This document shows, piece after piece, positions 28,462 through 37,954 of a DNA stretch of 64,000 nucleotides (the stretch's first letter is position 1; each line of letters starts with the position of its first letter). The stretch is from positions 1 to 64,000 of the forward strand of contig NZ_BCSS01000013.1 of NCBI RefSeq assembly GCF_001570985.1, in the 5' to 3' direction. The position numbers and the translations under genes are program-made. A model generated the notes under the pieces. It was not told the origin of the DNA and searched no databases. It saw only the letters and a list, made by a program, of their open reading frames with translations. The stretch comes from Janibacter limosus NBRC 16128. Its GTDB lineage: Bacteria > Actinomycetota > Actinomycetes > Actinomycetales > Dermatophilaceae.

Positions 28462-29606
28462 CCACCGACGCCACGACCACCAGCCACCCCACGAGCAAGG
28501 CTCCCGGCGAGGTCCTCGTCGATGTCCGCGGGATCAAGGTCCACTTCCCCATCACCAAGGGGATCATCTTCGACAAGGTCGTGGGCCATGTCTACGCGGT
28601 CGACGGTGTCGACCTGCAGATCCGACGCGGCGAGACCTACGGACTCGTCGGCGAGTCCGGCTGCGGCAAGTCGACCCTCGGCCGAGCGATCCTGCACCTC
28701 GAGCCCCCGACCGAAGGCACGGTGACCTTCGACGGCCAGCCCATCTCCACGCTCAAGGGCGAGGAGCTGCGCCGCCGGCGCAAGGACCTGCAGATGGTCT
28801 TCCAGGACCCCATGGGCAGCCTCGACCCGCGTCAGAGCGTCGAGGCCCTCCTCGTCGAGGGGATGAAGGCGCACGGCATCGTCAAGGACGCCAAGGAGGC
28901 GCAGCCGCGCCTGCGTCAGCTGCTCGCCGACGTGGGGCTGCCCACCGCCGCGCTGAAGAAGTACCCGCACGAGTTCTCCGGCGGGCAGCGCCAGCGCATC
29001 GGCATCGCCCGCGCGCTCAGCGTCAACCCGGAGCTGCTCGTCGCCGACGAACCCGTCTCGGCCCTCGACGTGTCCGTGCAGGCCCAGGTCATCAACCTCA
29101 TGTCGGACCTGCAGGAGGAGTACGGCCTCACCTATCTGGTCATCGCGCACGACCTCGCCGTCGTGCGGCACATCTCTGATCGCGTGGGCGTCATGTACCT
29201 CGGTGGTCTCGTCGAGGAGGCGCCGGCTGACGATCTGTACGCCACCCCGCGACACCCCTACACGCGGGCCTTGCTGTCGGCGGTCCCGGTGCCCGACCCG
29301 GTCGTCGAGGACTCACGGGAGCAGATCCTGCTCAGCGGGGACCTCCCTTCGCCCGCCAACCCGCCCTCGGGCTGCCGCTTCCACACGCGCTGCCCGTGGC
29401 GCCAGGAGACGCGCTGCGACACCGAGCGGCCGCAGCTGCGGGTCGTGGACGGCAGCGAGCACAAGGTCGCCTGCCACTGGGCCGAGCAGATCGAGTCCGG
29501 TGAGATCCAGCCGCACTCGGTGCGGACCGAGATCGACGAGACCGGCGCCCAGCTCGCGGCGAACGCCGAGGCCGAGCGTTTGACGGAGGACCTCCCCTTC
29601 GCCTGA
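28458..29606 (+). CDS. Peptide ABC transporter ATP-binding protein, DppF/OppF type
   Basis: 382 residues. Walker [11 protein letters not shown], signature FSGGQRQRIGIARAL, Walker B LLVADEPVSALDV, H-loop IAHDLA, and C-terminal HPYTRALLSAVPVPDP with Cys-rich CRFHTRCPWRQETRC. A strong AGGAGG lies 5 nt before the ATG at 28458, which overlaps the upstream stop. Completes the plus-strand importer. The C-terminus ends LPFA, encoded by one inverted copy of the CGAAGGGG motif. Confidence 0.92.
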   Translation: MTTDATTTSHPTSKAPGEVLVDVRGIKVHFPITKGIIFDKVVGHVYAVDGVDLQIRRGETYGLVGESGCGKSTLGRAILHLEPPTEGTVTFDGQPISTLKGEELRRRRKDLQMVFQDPMGSLDPRQSVEALLVEGMKAHGIVKDAKEAQPRLRQLLADVGLPTAALKKYPHEFSGGQRQRIGIARALSVNPELLVADEPVSALDVSVQAQVINLMSDLQEEYGLTYLVIAHDLAVVRHISDRVGVMYLGGLVEEAPADDLYATPRHPYTRALLSAVPVPDPVVEDSREQILLSGDLPSPANPPSGCRFHTRCPWRQETRCDTERPQLRVVDGSEHKVACHWAEQIESGEIQPHSVRTEIDETGAQLAANAEAERLTEDLPFA

Positions 29607-29639
29607 GCGCCCTCCCGTGAGGGACTGCACACGCACGAA

Positions 29640-29675
29640 GGGGGCGCCCCACCGGTGATCCGGTGGGGCGCCCCC
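29640..29675. terminator. Shared bidirectional terminator of two convergent peptide-transport operons
   Basis: Perfect 16-bp stem (29640-29655 with 29660-29675) and a TGAT loop, midway between the two convergent operon ends (29606 and 29696). The left arm starts inside a CGAAGGGGG motif. It is one of the strongest hairpins in the window. Confidence 0.88.
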
Positions 29676-29695
29676 GCGTTGCGGTGCGTGCGCGC

Positions 29696-30841
29696 TCAGG
29701 CGCCAGCGGTCGAGGTGTCGGCCTCGGGCGCGCCTGCAGCCGCGCCCCCTGCCTGACCGGCCGCGACCGCGTCCGTCTGGTCGACCATGCCCTCCCCGGC
29801 GAAGAGCGAGTCCTGGTCCTGCCCGCTCACGTCCGTGGTCTCGACGATGACCCTCGGCTCGGCGAAGTGGCACCGGGAGGGGTGCTCACCCGCGCCGTCG
29901 GAGCGCAGCTCGAGCAACGGGGTCTCGGTGCGGCAGATGTCCTGGGCCTTCCAGCACCGCGTGTGGAAGTGGCAGCCCGCCGGCGGGTTGGCCGGCGATG
30001 GCACATCCCCCTGCAGCACGATCTGGTCCCGCTTGCCGCGCAGCCGCGGGTCGGGCACCGGCACCGCGGACAGCAGCGCCTGCGTGTAGGGGTGCGTCGG
30101 TCGGGAGTAGATGTCGTCCTCGTCACCGATCTCGACCATCCGGCCGAGGTACATGACCCCGACCCGGTCGGAGATGTGTCGCACGACCGACAGGTCGTGG
30201 GCGATGAAGATGTACGACAGCCCCAGCTCGTCCTGCAGCTTTTCCATCAGGTTGATGACCTGCGCCTGCACGGACACGTCGAGGGCGGACACCGGCTCGT
30301 CGCAGATGAGCACCTTGGGGTTGAGCGCGATGCCACGGGCGATGCCGATGCGCTGACGCTGACCTCCCGAGAACTGGTGTGGGTAGCGGTTGATGTGCTC
30401 GGGGTTGAGCCCCACGAGCTCCAGCAGCTCCTGCACCCGACGCTTGCGATCGCCCTTGGGCACGACATCGGAGTGGATCTCCAGCGGCTCCGCCACGATC
30501 TCACCGACGGTGCGTCGAGGGTTGAGCGACGTGTACGGGTCCTGGAAGACGATCTGGATGTCACGCCGCAGCTTGCGCATGTCGCTACCGGACTGGGCGT
30601 ACATGTCGATGCCGTCGAAGTCGACGGTGCCCTCGGTGGGGTCCTCGAGCCGCATGAGCAGACGCCCGAGGGTGGACTTGCCACACCCGGACTCGCCGAC
30701 GATGCCGAGCGTCTCACCCTTGTAGAGCTCGAAGTCGACTCCGTCGACCGCCTTGACGTGACCCACAGTTCTCTGCAGGACACCGCCCTTGATCGGGTAG
30801 TGCTTCTTCAGGCCGTTGGCCTTGAGGATCACCTCAGGCAT
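29696..30841 (-). CDS. Peptide ABC transporter ATP-binding protein, OppF type (second operon)
   Basis: 381 residues. Walker [11 protein letters not shown], signature FSGGQRQRIGIARGI, Walker B VLICDEPVSALDV, C-terminal HPYTQALLSAVPVPDP with Cys-rich region. The last ~50 residues are Ala/Gly-rich and not conserved in the family. ATG at 30841 has AGGAGG upstream and overlaps the end of the OppD gene in another frame. Last gene of the minus-strand operon. Confidence 0.92.
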   Translation of the reverse strand: MPEVILKANGLKKHYPIKGGVLQRTVGHVKAVDGVDFELYKGETLGIVGESGCGKSTLGRLLMRLEDPTEGTVDFDGIDMYAQSGSDMRKLRRDIQIVFQDPYTSLNPRRTVGEIVAEPLEIHSDVVPKGDRKRRVQELLELVGLNPEHINRYPHQFSGGQRQRIGIARGIALNPKVLICDEPVSALDVSVQAQVINLMEKLQDELGLSYIFIAHDLSVVRHISDRVGVMYLGRMVEIGDEDDIYSRPTHPYTQALLSAVPVPDPRLRGKRDQIVLQGDVPSPANPPAGCHFHTRCWKAQDICRTETPLLELRSDGAGEHPSRCHFAEPRVIVETTDVSGQDQDSLFAGEGMVDQTDAVAAGQAGGAAAGAPEADTSTAGA

Positions 30842-31841
30842 CAAGCACCTCCTGGCTGAAATGGCACGCCGACTGGCGCTGCGGGCCGATGTCGAGCAGC
30901 TCGGGACGATCGGTGACGCAGATGTCCTGCGCCATCACGCACCGGGGGTGGAAGGCACAACCGCTGGGGATGCGGGTCAGGTTCGGCGGCAGGCCCCCGA
31001 TGGCCGACAGCTTTTGCCCCTTTTGGTCCAGGCGCGGGATCGACTCGAGCAGACCCTTGGTGTACGGGTGCCCCGGACGGGCGTAGATGTCGTCCACCTC
31101 GGCGCGCTCGACGATCCGCCCCGCATACATGACCGCGATGCGGTCCGCGACATCGGCGACGACGCCGAGGTCGTGCGTGATGAGGATCAGACCCATGTTG
31201 AACTCCTCCTGCAGTTCCTGCAGCAGGGCCATGATCTGGGCCTGGACCGTGACGTCGAGCGCCGTGGTCGGCTCGTCGGCGATGAGGACCTTGGGGTCCA
31301 GCGCGATCGCCATGGCGATCATGATGCGCTGGCGCATACCCCCCGAGAACTGGTGGGGGTAGGCCTTGACCCGGTCCTTGGCCGCGGGGATGTTGACCCG
31401 CTCCATCAGCCGGACCGCATTGGCGAAGGCGTCGGACTTGTTGACCCCACGGTGCACGCGGAACATCTCCGCGATCTGCCACCCGACGGGGAAGACGGGG
31501 TTGAGGGAGCTCAGCGCGTCCTGGAAGATCATCGAGATCTCCGGGCCGCGCGTGCCCCGTCGCTGCTCCTCCGGCATGGTCAGCAGGTCCGTGCCCTTGT
31601 AGAGGATGCGACCGCCGGGGATCTTGGCCGGAGGCATGTCGAGGATGCCCATGATCGCCTGGGCGGTCACGGACTTGCCCGACCCCGACTCCCCCAGGAT
31701 CGCGAGGGTCTCGCCCTCGTCAAGGCTGAAGTTCACGCCGTTGATGGCCTTGGCCACACCTTCGTTGGTGTGGAACTCGACGTACAGGTCGTCGACCTCG
31801 AGCAGGCGCTCACCGGTCTCAGGTGTCGTCTGTGTGCTCAT
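30834..31841 (-). CDS. Peptide ABC transporter ATP-binding protein, OppD type (second operon)
   Basis: 335 residues. Walker A GESGSGKS, signature [15 protein letters not shown], Walker [15 protein letters not shown]-loop ITHDLG and [14 protein letters not shown]. The start at 31841 ([10 protein letters not shown]) is favoured over 31889 because AAGGTGAG precedes it. With OppF it energises the importer. Confidence 0.92.
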   Translation of the reverse strand: MSTQTTPETGERLLEVDDLYVEFHTNEGVAKAINGVNFSLDEGETLAILGESGSGKSVTAQAIMGILDMPPAKIPGGRILYKGTDLLTMPEEQRRGTRGPEISMIFQDALSSLNPVFPVGWQIAEMFRVHRGVNKSDAFANAVRLMERVNIPAAKDRVKAYPHQFSGGMRQRIMIAMAIALDPKVLIADEPTTALDVTVQAQIMALLQELQEEFNMGLILITHDLGVVADVADRIAVMYAGRIVERAEVDDIYARPGHPYTKGLLESIPRLDQKGQKLSAIGGLPPNLTRIPSGCAFHPRCVMAQDICVTDRPELLDIGPQRQSACHFSQEVLDA

Positions 31842-31860
31842 GTGCTCACTCACCTTGCTC

Positions 31861-32853
31861 TCAGCGGCTCTTGGGGTCGAAGGCGTCACGCACGGCGTCG
31901 CCGAGCATGATGAAGGCCAGGACCGCGACGCTGAGGAAGAGGGCCGGGAAGAAGAGGATGTGTGGCGACGCCCGCAGGGGGGTCAGACCGTCGTTGATCA
32001 TGACGCCCCAGGAGACCGTCGGCGGGCGCAGACCGATGCCGAGGAAGGACAGCGTCGCCTCCGCCGCGATGTAGGCGCCGAGGTTGATCGTCGTGACGAC
32101 GATCGCGGGGGCCATCGCATTGGGCAGCACGTGACGGCGGATGATCCGCATCGGCGAGGCGCCGAGCGCCCGTGCCGCCTGGACGTAGTCGTTGGGCTTG
32201 ACCTGGATGACCGACGAACGCATGAGACGCATCAGGCTCGGCCAGCCGAAGAGGACGAAGACGAGGACGACCTGGAGGATGACGCCGAGGTAGCCCTGGA
32301 TCGGGATGCCCCAGATCTCCTCGGTGTCCCGCAGCGAGGACAGGAAGATGATGCCCGAGAGCAGCAGCGGGATGGCGAAGAAGATGTCGCCGATGCGGCT
32401 GATCAGGGTGTCGGTGAGGCCGCCGATGTAGCCGGAGATCAGCCCGAGGAAGGACCCGAGCAGGAGCACACCGGAGGTGGCCAGGATGCCCACGAGGATC
32501 GAGGCGCGGGCGCCGTGGATCGTCCGGGTGTAGATGTCCGCACCCTGGACGTCCGTACCGAACCAGTGCTCGCCGCTCGGGGTCTCGCGAGCCCGGGACA
32601 GGTCGTTGAACTTCAGGTCGTACGTCGTGAAGAGCGAGGGCCAGAGCGCCATCAGCAGGAAGAGGACGATCAGGACGCTCGAGATCCAGAAGAAGGGGTT
32701 GCGACGCAGCGAGCGGAAGGCGTCTGCCGTCAGCGATCGCGAGGCGCCCTCGGCCACGTCGACGATGGCGGCGGACCGGGTCGTCGGGGCCGCGGTCTCG
32801 TCCTGGCCCGGGTCGTCGTGTGCGGCGTCCTGCGCCGTGGTCTTGTCAGTCAT
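31861..32853 (-). CDS. Peptide ABC transporter permease, OppC type (second operon)
   Basis: 330 residues. About 45 cytoplasmic residues, then FRSLRRNPFFWISSVLIVLF, the HWFGTDVQGADIYTRTIHGA loop, and the EAA loop KPNDYVQAARALGASPMRII. Start overlaps the upstream permease stop by 8 nt. Confidence 0.92.
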   Translation of the reverse strand: MTDKTTAQDAAHDDPGQDETAAPTTRSAAIVDVAEGASRSLTADAFRSLRRNPFFWISSVLIVLFLLMALWPSLFTTYDLKFNDLSRARETPSGEHWFGTDVQGADIYTRTIHGARASILVGILATSGVLLLGSFLGLISGYIGGLTDTLISRIGDIFFAIPLLLSGIIFLSSLRDTEEIWGIPIQGYLGVILQVVLVFVLFGWPSLMRLMRSSVIQVKPNDYVQAARALGASPMRIIRRHVLPNAMAPAIVVTTINLGAYIAAEATLSFLGIGLRPPTVSWGVMINDGLTPLRASPHILFFPALFLSVAVLAFIMLGDAVRDAFDPKSR

Positions 32854-33781
32854 TGCTGATCCTCGGGTCGAGGGCCCCGTAGAGCAGGTCGACGAGCAGG
32901 TTCATCAGGAGGTAGACGATGACCAGCGCGGTGACCGCTCCGACGACGGCGATGCCGTCGCGGTTCTGGATGCCCTTGAAGATGTAACCGCCGACGCCCA
33001 TGATCCCGAAGATGCCCTCGGTGACGATCGCACCGCCGAGCAGGGCGCCGAAGTCGTAACCCATGAAGGTGACGACGGGGATCATCGAGTTGCGCAGGGT
33101 GTGCACCCCGACGATCCGCTGGGGGCTCAGGCCCTTGGCCTTGGCCGTGCGCACGTAGTCCGACTTGATGTTCTCGGCGATGTTGCTGCGCATGAGGCGG
33201 GCGATGTACGCCAGCGAGGTCGATCCGAGGACCATGGCCGGGAGGACGAGAGAGAAGAGGCTCGGGTCCTTGCCGGACGCGAGTGCGGGGAAGATCTCCC
33301 ACTTCAGCCCGAGGAAGAACTGCGCCGCGAAGCCGGTGACGAAGATCGGCACCGAGATGACGAAGAGGGTGCTCACGAGCACGAGGTTGTCGATGAACCC
33401 GCCCTTGCGCAGGCCGGCGAGGACACCCGCGAGGATGCCGATGACACCCTCGAAGACGAGGGCCATGACGGCCAGCTTGGCCGTGACCTGGAAGCGCTCG
33501 CCGAGCTCCTCGGCGACGGAGTTGCCGTACTGGTTCTCGCCGAAGTCGCCTTGGAGGACGTTCTTCGCGTAGTAGCCGTACTGGACCGGCAGCGGATCGT
33601 TCAGGTGGTACTTCGCGTTGAACTCCGCGACGAATGCGGGTGGACAAGGCCGCTCGCCGCACATGCCGGCGGTGCGCTCACCGGGCATGGCGAAGACCAT
33701 CGCGTAGATCAGGAACGTGGAGAAGACGACCACCGGGATCATCTGGAGCAATCGTCGAACGATGTACTTACCCACGAGCAC
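32846..33781 (-). CDS. Peptide ABC transporter permease, OppB type (second operon)
   Basis: 311 residues. IVRRLLQMIPVVVFSTFLIY at the N-terminus, a Cys-containing outer loop (MCGERPCPPAF), and EAA loop KSDYVRTAKAKGLSPQRIVG. First permease after the double hairpin. The two Cys in the outer loop are unusual for the family and could form a disulfide (inference). Confidence 0.92.
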   Translation of the reverse strand: MLVGKYIVRRLLQMIPVVVFSTFLIYAMVFAMPGERTAGMCGERPCPPAFVAEFNAKYHLNDPLPVQYGYYAKNVLQGDFGENQYGNSVAEELGERFQVTAKLAVMALVFEGVIGILAGVLAGLRKGGFIDNLVLVSTLFVISVPIFVTGFAAQFFLGLKWEIFPALASGKDPSLFSLVLPAMVLGSTSLAYIARLMRSNIAENIKSDYVRTAKAKGLSPQRIVGVHTLRNSMIPVVTFMGYDFGALLGGAIVTEGIFGIMGVGGYIFKGIQNRDGIAVVGAVTALVIVYLLMNLLVDLLYGALDPRISND

Positions 33782-33840
33782 CTCCTCATGGAAGTTGGAC
33801 GCACCTCAGCCGGGGTGCCGGGAGAGGGTAACTCAGGTCG

Positions 33841-33916
33841 GTGTGCACGCCGTCGCGGGTGATCGACGGCGTGCACACCACCGGCCGGCCATCTCGTTGC
33901 GGATGGCCGGCCGGTG
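33841..33916 (-). terminator. Two back-to-back perfect hairpins between binding-protein and permease genes
   Basis: Hairpin one: 15-bp arms at 33841-33855 and 33864-33878, 8-nt loop. Hairpin two: 15-bp arms at 33879-33893 and 33902-33916, 8-nt loop. They abut with no spacer. On the minus-strand mRNA they follow the binding-protein stop (33944) and precede the permease start (33781). Likely partial terminators or 3'-end stabilisers that keep binding protein in excess. Confidence 0.75.
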
Positions 33917-33943
33917 CAATGCGAAGTCAGCCCTGGGTCAGGG

Positions 33944-35596
33944 TCACTCCTTGACGCTCATGGCCGCGAGGTCCGGGCTGCCGAAGGGCGTGGCCTGGAC
34001 GTCGGTGACCTTCTCCGACCAACCGATGATCGTCTTGCCGTACCACGTCGGGATGGTGGTGAACTCCTCGGCGATCAGGCCCTCGGCCTCCTGGTAGAGC
34101 TTGTTGGCTTCCTCAGGCGTCTCGGCCGCACCGGCCTTGGTCATGGTCTCCTGGAAGTCCTTGTTGTTGTAGCTGTAGTAGTTCGAGGCTGCCTTGGCAC
34201 CGTAGATCGGGGCGAGGTAGTTCTCGATGGACGGGTAGTCCATGACCCAACCCATGCGGAACAGGCCCTTGAGCTCGTCGTTGCCGAGCTTGGTCAGCAT
34301 GGTCTTGAAGTCGACCGTCGGGGTGGCGACGCAGTCGATGCCGATGGCCTTGTTGATCGAGTTGCAGACCGCCGTGGTCCACTCCTTGTGTCCGCCGTCA
34401 CCGTTGTAGGTCAGCGTGAGCTTGCCCTCGTAGCCGCCGCCCTCCTTGAGGAGCTTCTTGGCCTTCTCCGGGTTGTACTCGCAGTACTCGCCGCAGGTGC
34501 CCTCCTTGTAGCCGTCGACGACCGGGGAGACCCAGCCGGTGGCGGGGGTGAAGGCGCCGTTGAAGATCTGCTTGACGATCGTCGGCCGGTCGATGGCCAT
34601 CGAGATGGCCTGACGGACCTTGATGTCCTTCAGCTTCGGGTCGACGTGGTAGTTCAAGCCGATGAACTGAAGGGTGGAGTTGGCCTTCTCCAGGTATCGA
34701 CCCTCACCGAGGTCGGTCTTGAACTTGTCGTCCACGAGCGCGCTCGCCGGGATGGCCCGGACGACGTCGATCTCACCGGCCTGCAGCGCGGTGTACTCCG
34801 CGTCGGAGTCCTGGAAGATCTTGAAGGTGATCTTGTCGGCGTTGCCACCGAAGTCACCCGCGTAGTCCTCGAACTTGCTCAGGTTGATCGAGGAGTTCTC
34901 CTCCCACGACTCGAACTTGTACGGGCCCGCGGCGATCGGCGCCTTGCCGAAGGCCTCCGGGTCGTCGAAGAAGGAGTCGGGCTGCGGCGCGAAGGCGGTG
35001 TAGCCCAGACGCAGCGGCAGGTTGGAGACCTTTTCGCTCGTCTTGATGGTGAAGGTGTGGTCATCGACGACCTTGAGGCCGGTCAGCTCCTTCTTCTTGG
35101 CGTTGCCCTTGCCCTCGCAGGGCTTCTCCTCGTCCTCACCGGTGCACTGGAGGTCGGCGTAGCCCTCGAAGGGCTCGTAGAAGTAGCCACCCTGCTGGCC
35201 GTTGGGGCCGTAGGCGGTGTAGTTCCAGGCGTCGACGAAGTTCTTGGCCAGCACCTCGGTGCCGTCGTGGAACTTGTAGCCCTTCTTGATCTTGACGGTG
35301 AAGGTCTGGTTGTCCTTCGTCTCGATCGACTCGGCGATGTCGTTCTCCGGCTCCGCCGTCTCGGGGTTGTAGTGGATCAGCTTGGCGGTCAGGACGTCGA
35401 GGACGTCACCACCACAGGTCTCAGCGGTGTTGCCCGCGACCAGTGGGTTTTCGGGGTTGCAGCCACCGGAGATGATCTCTCCTCCGGCGGCTCCGCCCGA
35501 GGTGCTGTCGTCGTCACTGCTGCCACCGCACGCGGTCGCGAGAAGCGCGACCGCGGAGATGCTGGCGATTGCCATCGCGCGAGACTTCACTCGCAT
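33944..35596 (-). CDS. Peptide ABC transporter substrate-binding lipoprotein (second operon)
   Basis: 550 residues. Signal peptide with lipobox ATAC near residue 22 and a Gly/Ser/Asp-rich linker. The family-5 fold is seen in FTVKIKKGYKFHDGTEVLAK and LKDIKVRQAISMAIDRPTIV. It has several extracellular Cys (CNPENPLVAGNTAETCGG, CTGEDEEKPCEGKG, CGEYC), more than usual, which suggests disulfides. A strong AGGAGG precedes the ATG. Ligand unknown; not a close copy of the plus-strand paralogue. Confidence 0.92.
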   Translation of the reverse strand: MRVKSRAMAIASISAVALLATACGGSSDDDSTSGGAAGGEIISGGCNPENPLVAGNTAETCGGDVLDVLTAKLIHYNPETAEPENDIAESIETKDNQTFTVKIKKGYKFHDGTEVLAKNFVDAWNYTAYGPNGQQGGYFYEPFEGYADLQCTGEDEEKPCEGKGNAKKKELTGLKVVDDHTFTIKTSEKVSNLPLRLGYTAFAPQPDSFFDDPEAFGKAPIAAGPYKFESWEENSSINLSKFEDYAGDFGGNADKITFKIFQDSDAEYTALQAGEIDVVRAIPASALVDDKFKTDLGEGRYLEKANSTLQFIGLNYHVDPKLKDIKVRQAISMAIDRPTIVKQIFNGAFTPATGWVSPVVDGYKEGTCGEYCEYNPEKAKKLLKEGGGYEGKLTLTYNGDGGHKEWTTAVCNSINKAIGIDCVATPTVDFKTMLTKLGNDELKGLFRMGWVMDYPSIENYLAPIYGAKAASNYYSYNNKDFQETMTKAGAAETPEEANKLYQEAEGLIAEEFTTIPTWYGKTIIGWSEKVTDVQATPFGSPDLAAMSVKE

Positions 35597-35802
35597 GGAT
35601 GTCCTCCTACGTCATGCCGCCGGGAAAGGCGGGTCGATCGGCTTTCCCGACGGTCCGGGTCCACCCCTGGGCGCAGCGCGATCCGCGACTGCACGTGTCA
35701 TCAAAAGCCACACCGGCCCCCGAGACCATGATCCGGTGTGCTGTGAGACACAACTGTGACTCTTCGGTGACCACCTCGGCACCCCGTGCATGAGATGCAG
35801 GG
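35597..35802 (-). promoter_or_regulatory. Upstream region of the minus-strand peptide ABC operon
   Basis: 206 bp between malQ and the binding-protein gene, presumably holding the operon promoter. Visible structure: an inverted repeat CACACCGG...CCGGTGTG (35709-35716, 35733-35740) and a small TGCAT-gag-ATGCA hairpin (35787-35799) just upstream of the malQ... operon boundary. I could not identify convincing -35/-10 boxes. No gene seen. Confidence 0.3.
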
Positions 35803-37893
35803 TTATCCCTCGACCACCTCTGCGAGGGTGATCGGCCGACGATCCGGGCCGGCGAGCGGGAGGCGCCAGTTGGGGTATTCCTCGTCCGTACCGGGCTGGT
35901 TGATCGCCCGGACATCACCGACGAGGTCGGTCAGGGCGATGCCCCGCAGACGCGACGGCGTGAGGTCCAGCCAGCCGTGCAGAGCCGCCACCACCTCGCT
36001 CACCGGGGCGTCGACATCGGACAGCAGCCCCCGCCCCATGAGGGCCTCGCGCACCGCGCGGGTGCTGCGCTCCTCCGACGCGCGCTCCTCCTGGACCGGC
36101 CGGGTCAACAACCCCAACCGCTCACGGAGTGCGACGTGCTCCAGCGCCAGGTAGCCGGCGCTGGGTGGGAGGTCGTGCGTCGTCACGGTCGCCAGAGCGA
36201 GCTCGCGGTAGTCCTCCGGCGGCAGCGGTCGCCCATCGGCACCCCACTCGAACCACGCGACGCTCGTGCCGAGCACGCCCCGGTCGTCGAGGTACTCACG
36301 CACCCAGGGCTCGACGACCCCGAGGTCCTCGCCGATGACGAGGGCACCGGCGCGCTGGGCCTCCAGCGCGAGGATCCCGATGAGGGCCTCGTGGTCGTAG
36401 CGCACGTAGGCACCATCGCCCGGATCCGCGTCCTCGGGGACCCACCACAGGCGGAAGAGGCCGATGATGTGGTTGATCCGCAGCCCGCCCGCCTCCGCGA
36501 GGACCGCGCGCAGCATGTCGCGGAAGGGGGCGTACCCGAGCTCCGCGAGCCGGTCGGGCCGCCATGGTGGCTGGGACCAGTTCTGCCCCAGCTGGTTGAA
36601 CTGGTCCGGCGGGGCACCCACGTCGATGCCACGGGCGAGGGCGTCGCCGAGAGCCCACGCGTCGGCGCCCTCGGGGTGGATCCCGACGGCGAGGTCGGCG
36701 ATCACGCCGACTCCCATCCCGGCATCGCGCAACCGCTGCTGGGTCGCCGCGAGCTGCGAGCGCACCACCCACTGCGTCCAGACGATGAAGGAGATCTCCT
36801 CGCGGTGGGCCTCCCGGTGCGCGTCGACGGCAGCCGACCCGGGGTCCTGCAGCTCCTGCGGCCAGTCGGTCTCCCACAGCGGGCCGTGCGTCGCCGCCAG
36901 CGAGCACCAGGTCGCGAAGTCCACGATCGCCTGGCCCTCGCGGGCATGCAGCCGCGCGACCTCCCCGGCCTGCCCCTGCCCGAGGTGCCGGTAGGCGATG
37001 CGCAGGGCCGCCTCCTTCAACGCCCACACGGCGTCCCGGTCGATCGTGTCCGCGGCGTTGAGCGCACGGGCGTGCGCGGCCAGCTCGTCGATCTGTGTGC
37101 GGGCGCTCTCCGGCAGCTCCTCGAGCCCAGGCAGGAGGCGCAGGTCGATGTAGACGGGGTTGAGGAAGCGCCGCGAGGTCGGCAGGTACGGCGAGGGCTC
37201 CATCGGCGCCACGGGCTCGGCGGCGTGCAGCGGGTTGACGAGGACGAAGTGCCACCCGTGCTCGCGAGCGGCCCACTCCCCCAAGGTCGCCAGGTCCCCC
37301 AGGTCACCGATGCCCTGGCTGCCCGCGCTGCGCGCCTGGTAGATCTGCGCCATCAGCCCGGTGCGGCGTCCCTCCTGCAGCAGGGCGGGGAGCTCCAGGC
37401 ACTGCGGGACGGTGACGAGCACGGCGCGCTCGGTCGCCGCCGAGAGGGCCGTCTCGGGCTCGGCCACGAGCTCGTGCCAGCCGAGCGGCAGGTCCGCGGG
37501 CAGCTCGAAGGCGGCCTCGCCGACGACCCCTCCGTCGACGTCACGCGGCTCGACGACGTGCTCGAGCTGCTCGAGGTCGCGACGTCCACCCCCTTCGAGC
37601 AGGACGTGGACGCCCACCGCGCTGCCGTGCGGGACGTGGACGAGGAGACGCAGCGGGTCCCCCTCGCGCTGGACGACGGTCGGGGGCAGGGTGCGGCGCC
37701 ACGGTGCGACGTGGGCGCCCTCGAGGGCAGCGGTCAGCGACTCCTCGCTCGAGGTGTCCTCGCCCAGCGCCTCGAGGACGGCGCGCAGGGTGCTCTCGGG
37801 CACCTGACGGTGCTCGCCGCGCCAGTCCCACCACTGCGTGTCGACGCCCTTCGCACGGGAGAGGTCGACGATCTGGGCGGTCGCATCGGTCAC
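35803..37893 (-). CDS. malQ: 4-alpha-glucanotransferase (amylomaltase)
   Basis: 696 residues, GH77. An N-terminal MalQ-specific domain (LSRAKGVDTQWWDWRGEHRQ) is followed by the barrel. Catalytic elements: nucleophile region LRINHIIGLFRLWWVPE, acid/base VIGEDLGVVEPWV, and VTTHDLPPSAGY. It disproportionates maltodextrins. The start is GTG at 37893; the frame runs further upstream but that part is antisense to the pirin gene. Divergent from pirin. No maltose transporter is adjacent. Confidence 0.9.
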   Translation of the reverse strand: MTDATAQIVDLSRAKGVDTQWWDWRGEHRQVPESTLRAVLEALGEDTSSEESLTAALEGAHVAPWRRTLPPTVVQREGDPLRLLVHVPHGSAVGVHVLLEGGGRRDLEQLEHVVEPRDVDGGVVGEAAFELPADLPLGWHELVAEPETALSAATERAVLVTVPQCLELPALLQEGRRTGLMAQIYQARSAGSQGIGDLGDLATLGEWAAREHGWHFVLVNPLHAAEPVAPMEPSPYLPTSRRFLNPVYIDLRLLPGLEELPESARTQIDELAAHARALNAADTIDRDAVWALKEAALRIAYRHLGQGQAGEVARLHAREGQAIVDFATWCSLAATHGPLWETDWPQELQDPGSAAVDAHREAHREEISFIVWTQWVVRSQLAATQQRLRDAGMGVGVIADLAVGIHPEGADAWALGDALARGIDVGAPPDQFNQLGQNWSQPPWRPDRLAELGYAPFRDMLRAVLAEAGGLRINHIIGLFRLWWVPEDADPGDGAYVRYDHEALIGILALEAQRAGALVIGEDLGVVEPWVREYLDDRGVLGTSVAWFEWGADGRPLPPEDYRELALATVTTHDLPPSAGYLALEHVALRERLGLLTRPVQEERASEERSTRAVREALMGRGLLSDVDAPVSEVVAALHGWLDLTPSRLRGIALTDLVGDVRAINQPGTDEEYPNWRLPLAGPDRRPITLAEVVEG

Positions 37894-37941
37894 GACCCCA
37901 CCCTTCAGGAGGCGGGCCACCCCTGTCCACCGGGATCGGGG

Positions 37942-37947
37942 TAGCGT
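37942..37947 (+). promoter_or_regulatory. -10 box, leaderless start of pirin gene
   Basis: TAGCGT, 7 nt, GTG at 37955. It decides the GTG start inside a longer open frame. Confidence 0.45.
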
Positions 37948-37954
37948 CGTGATC

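Noticed and set aside
35597-35802. Inverted repeat CACACCGG/CCGGTGTG as a transcription terminator for malQ or the peptide operon.
   Set aside because: It lies upstream of both possible transcripts' relevant ends (malQ ends at 35803 and reads toward it, but 60 nt further on with a 16-nt loop), so an operator or chance repeat is as likely; left uncalled.
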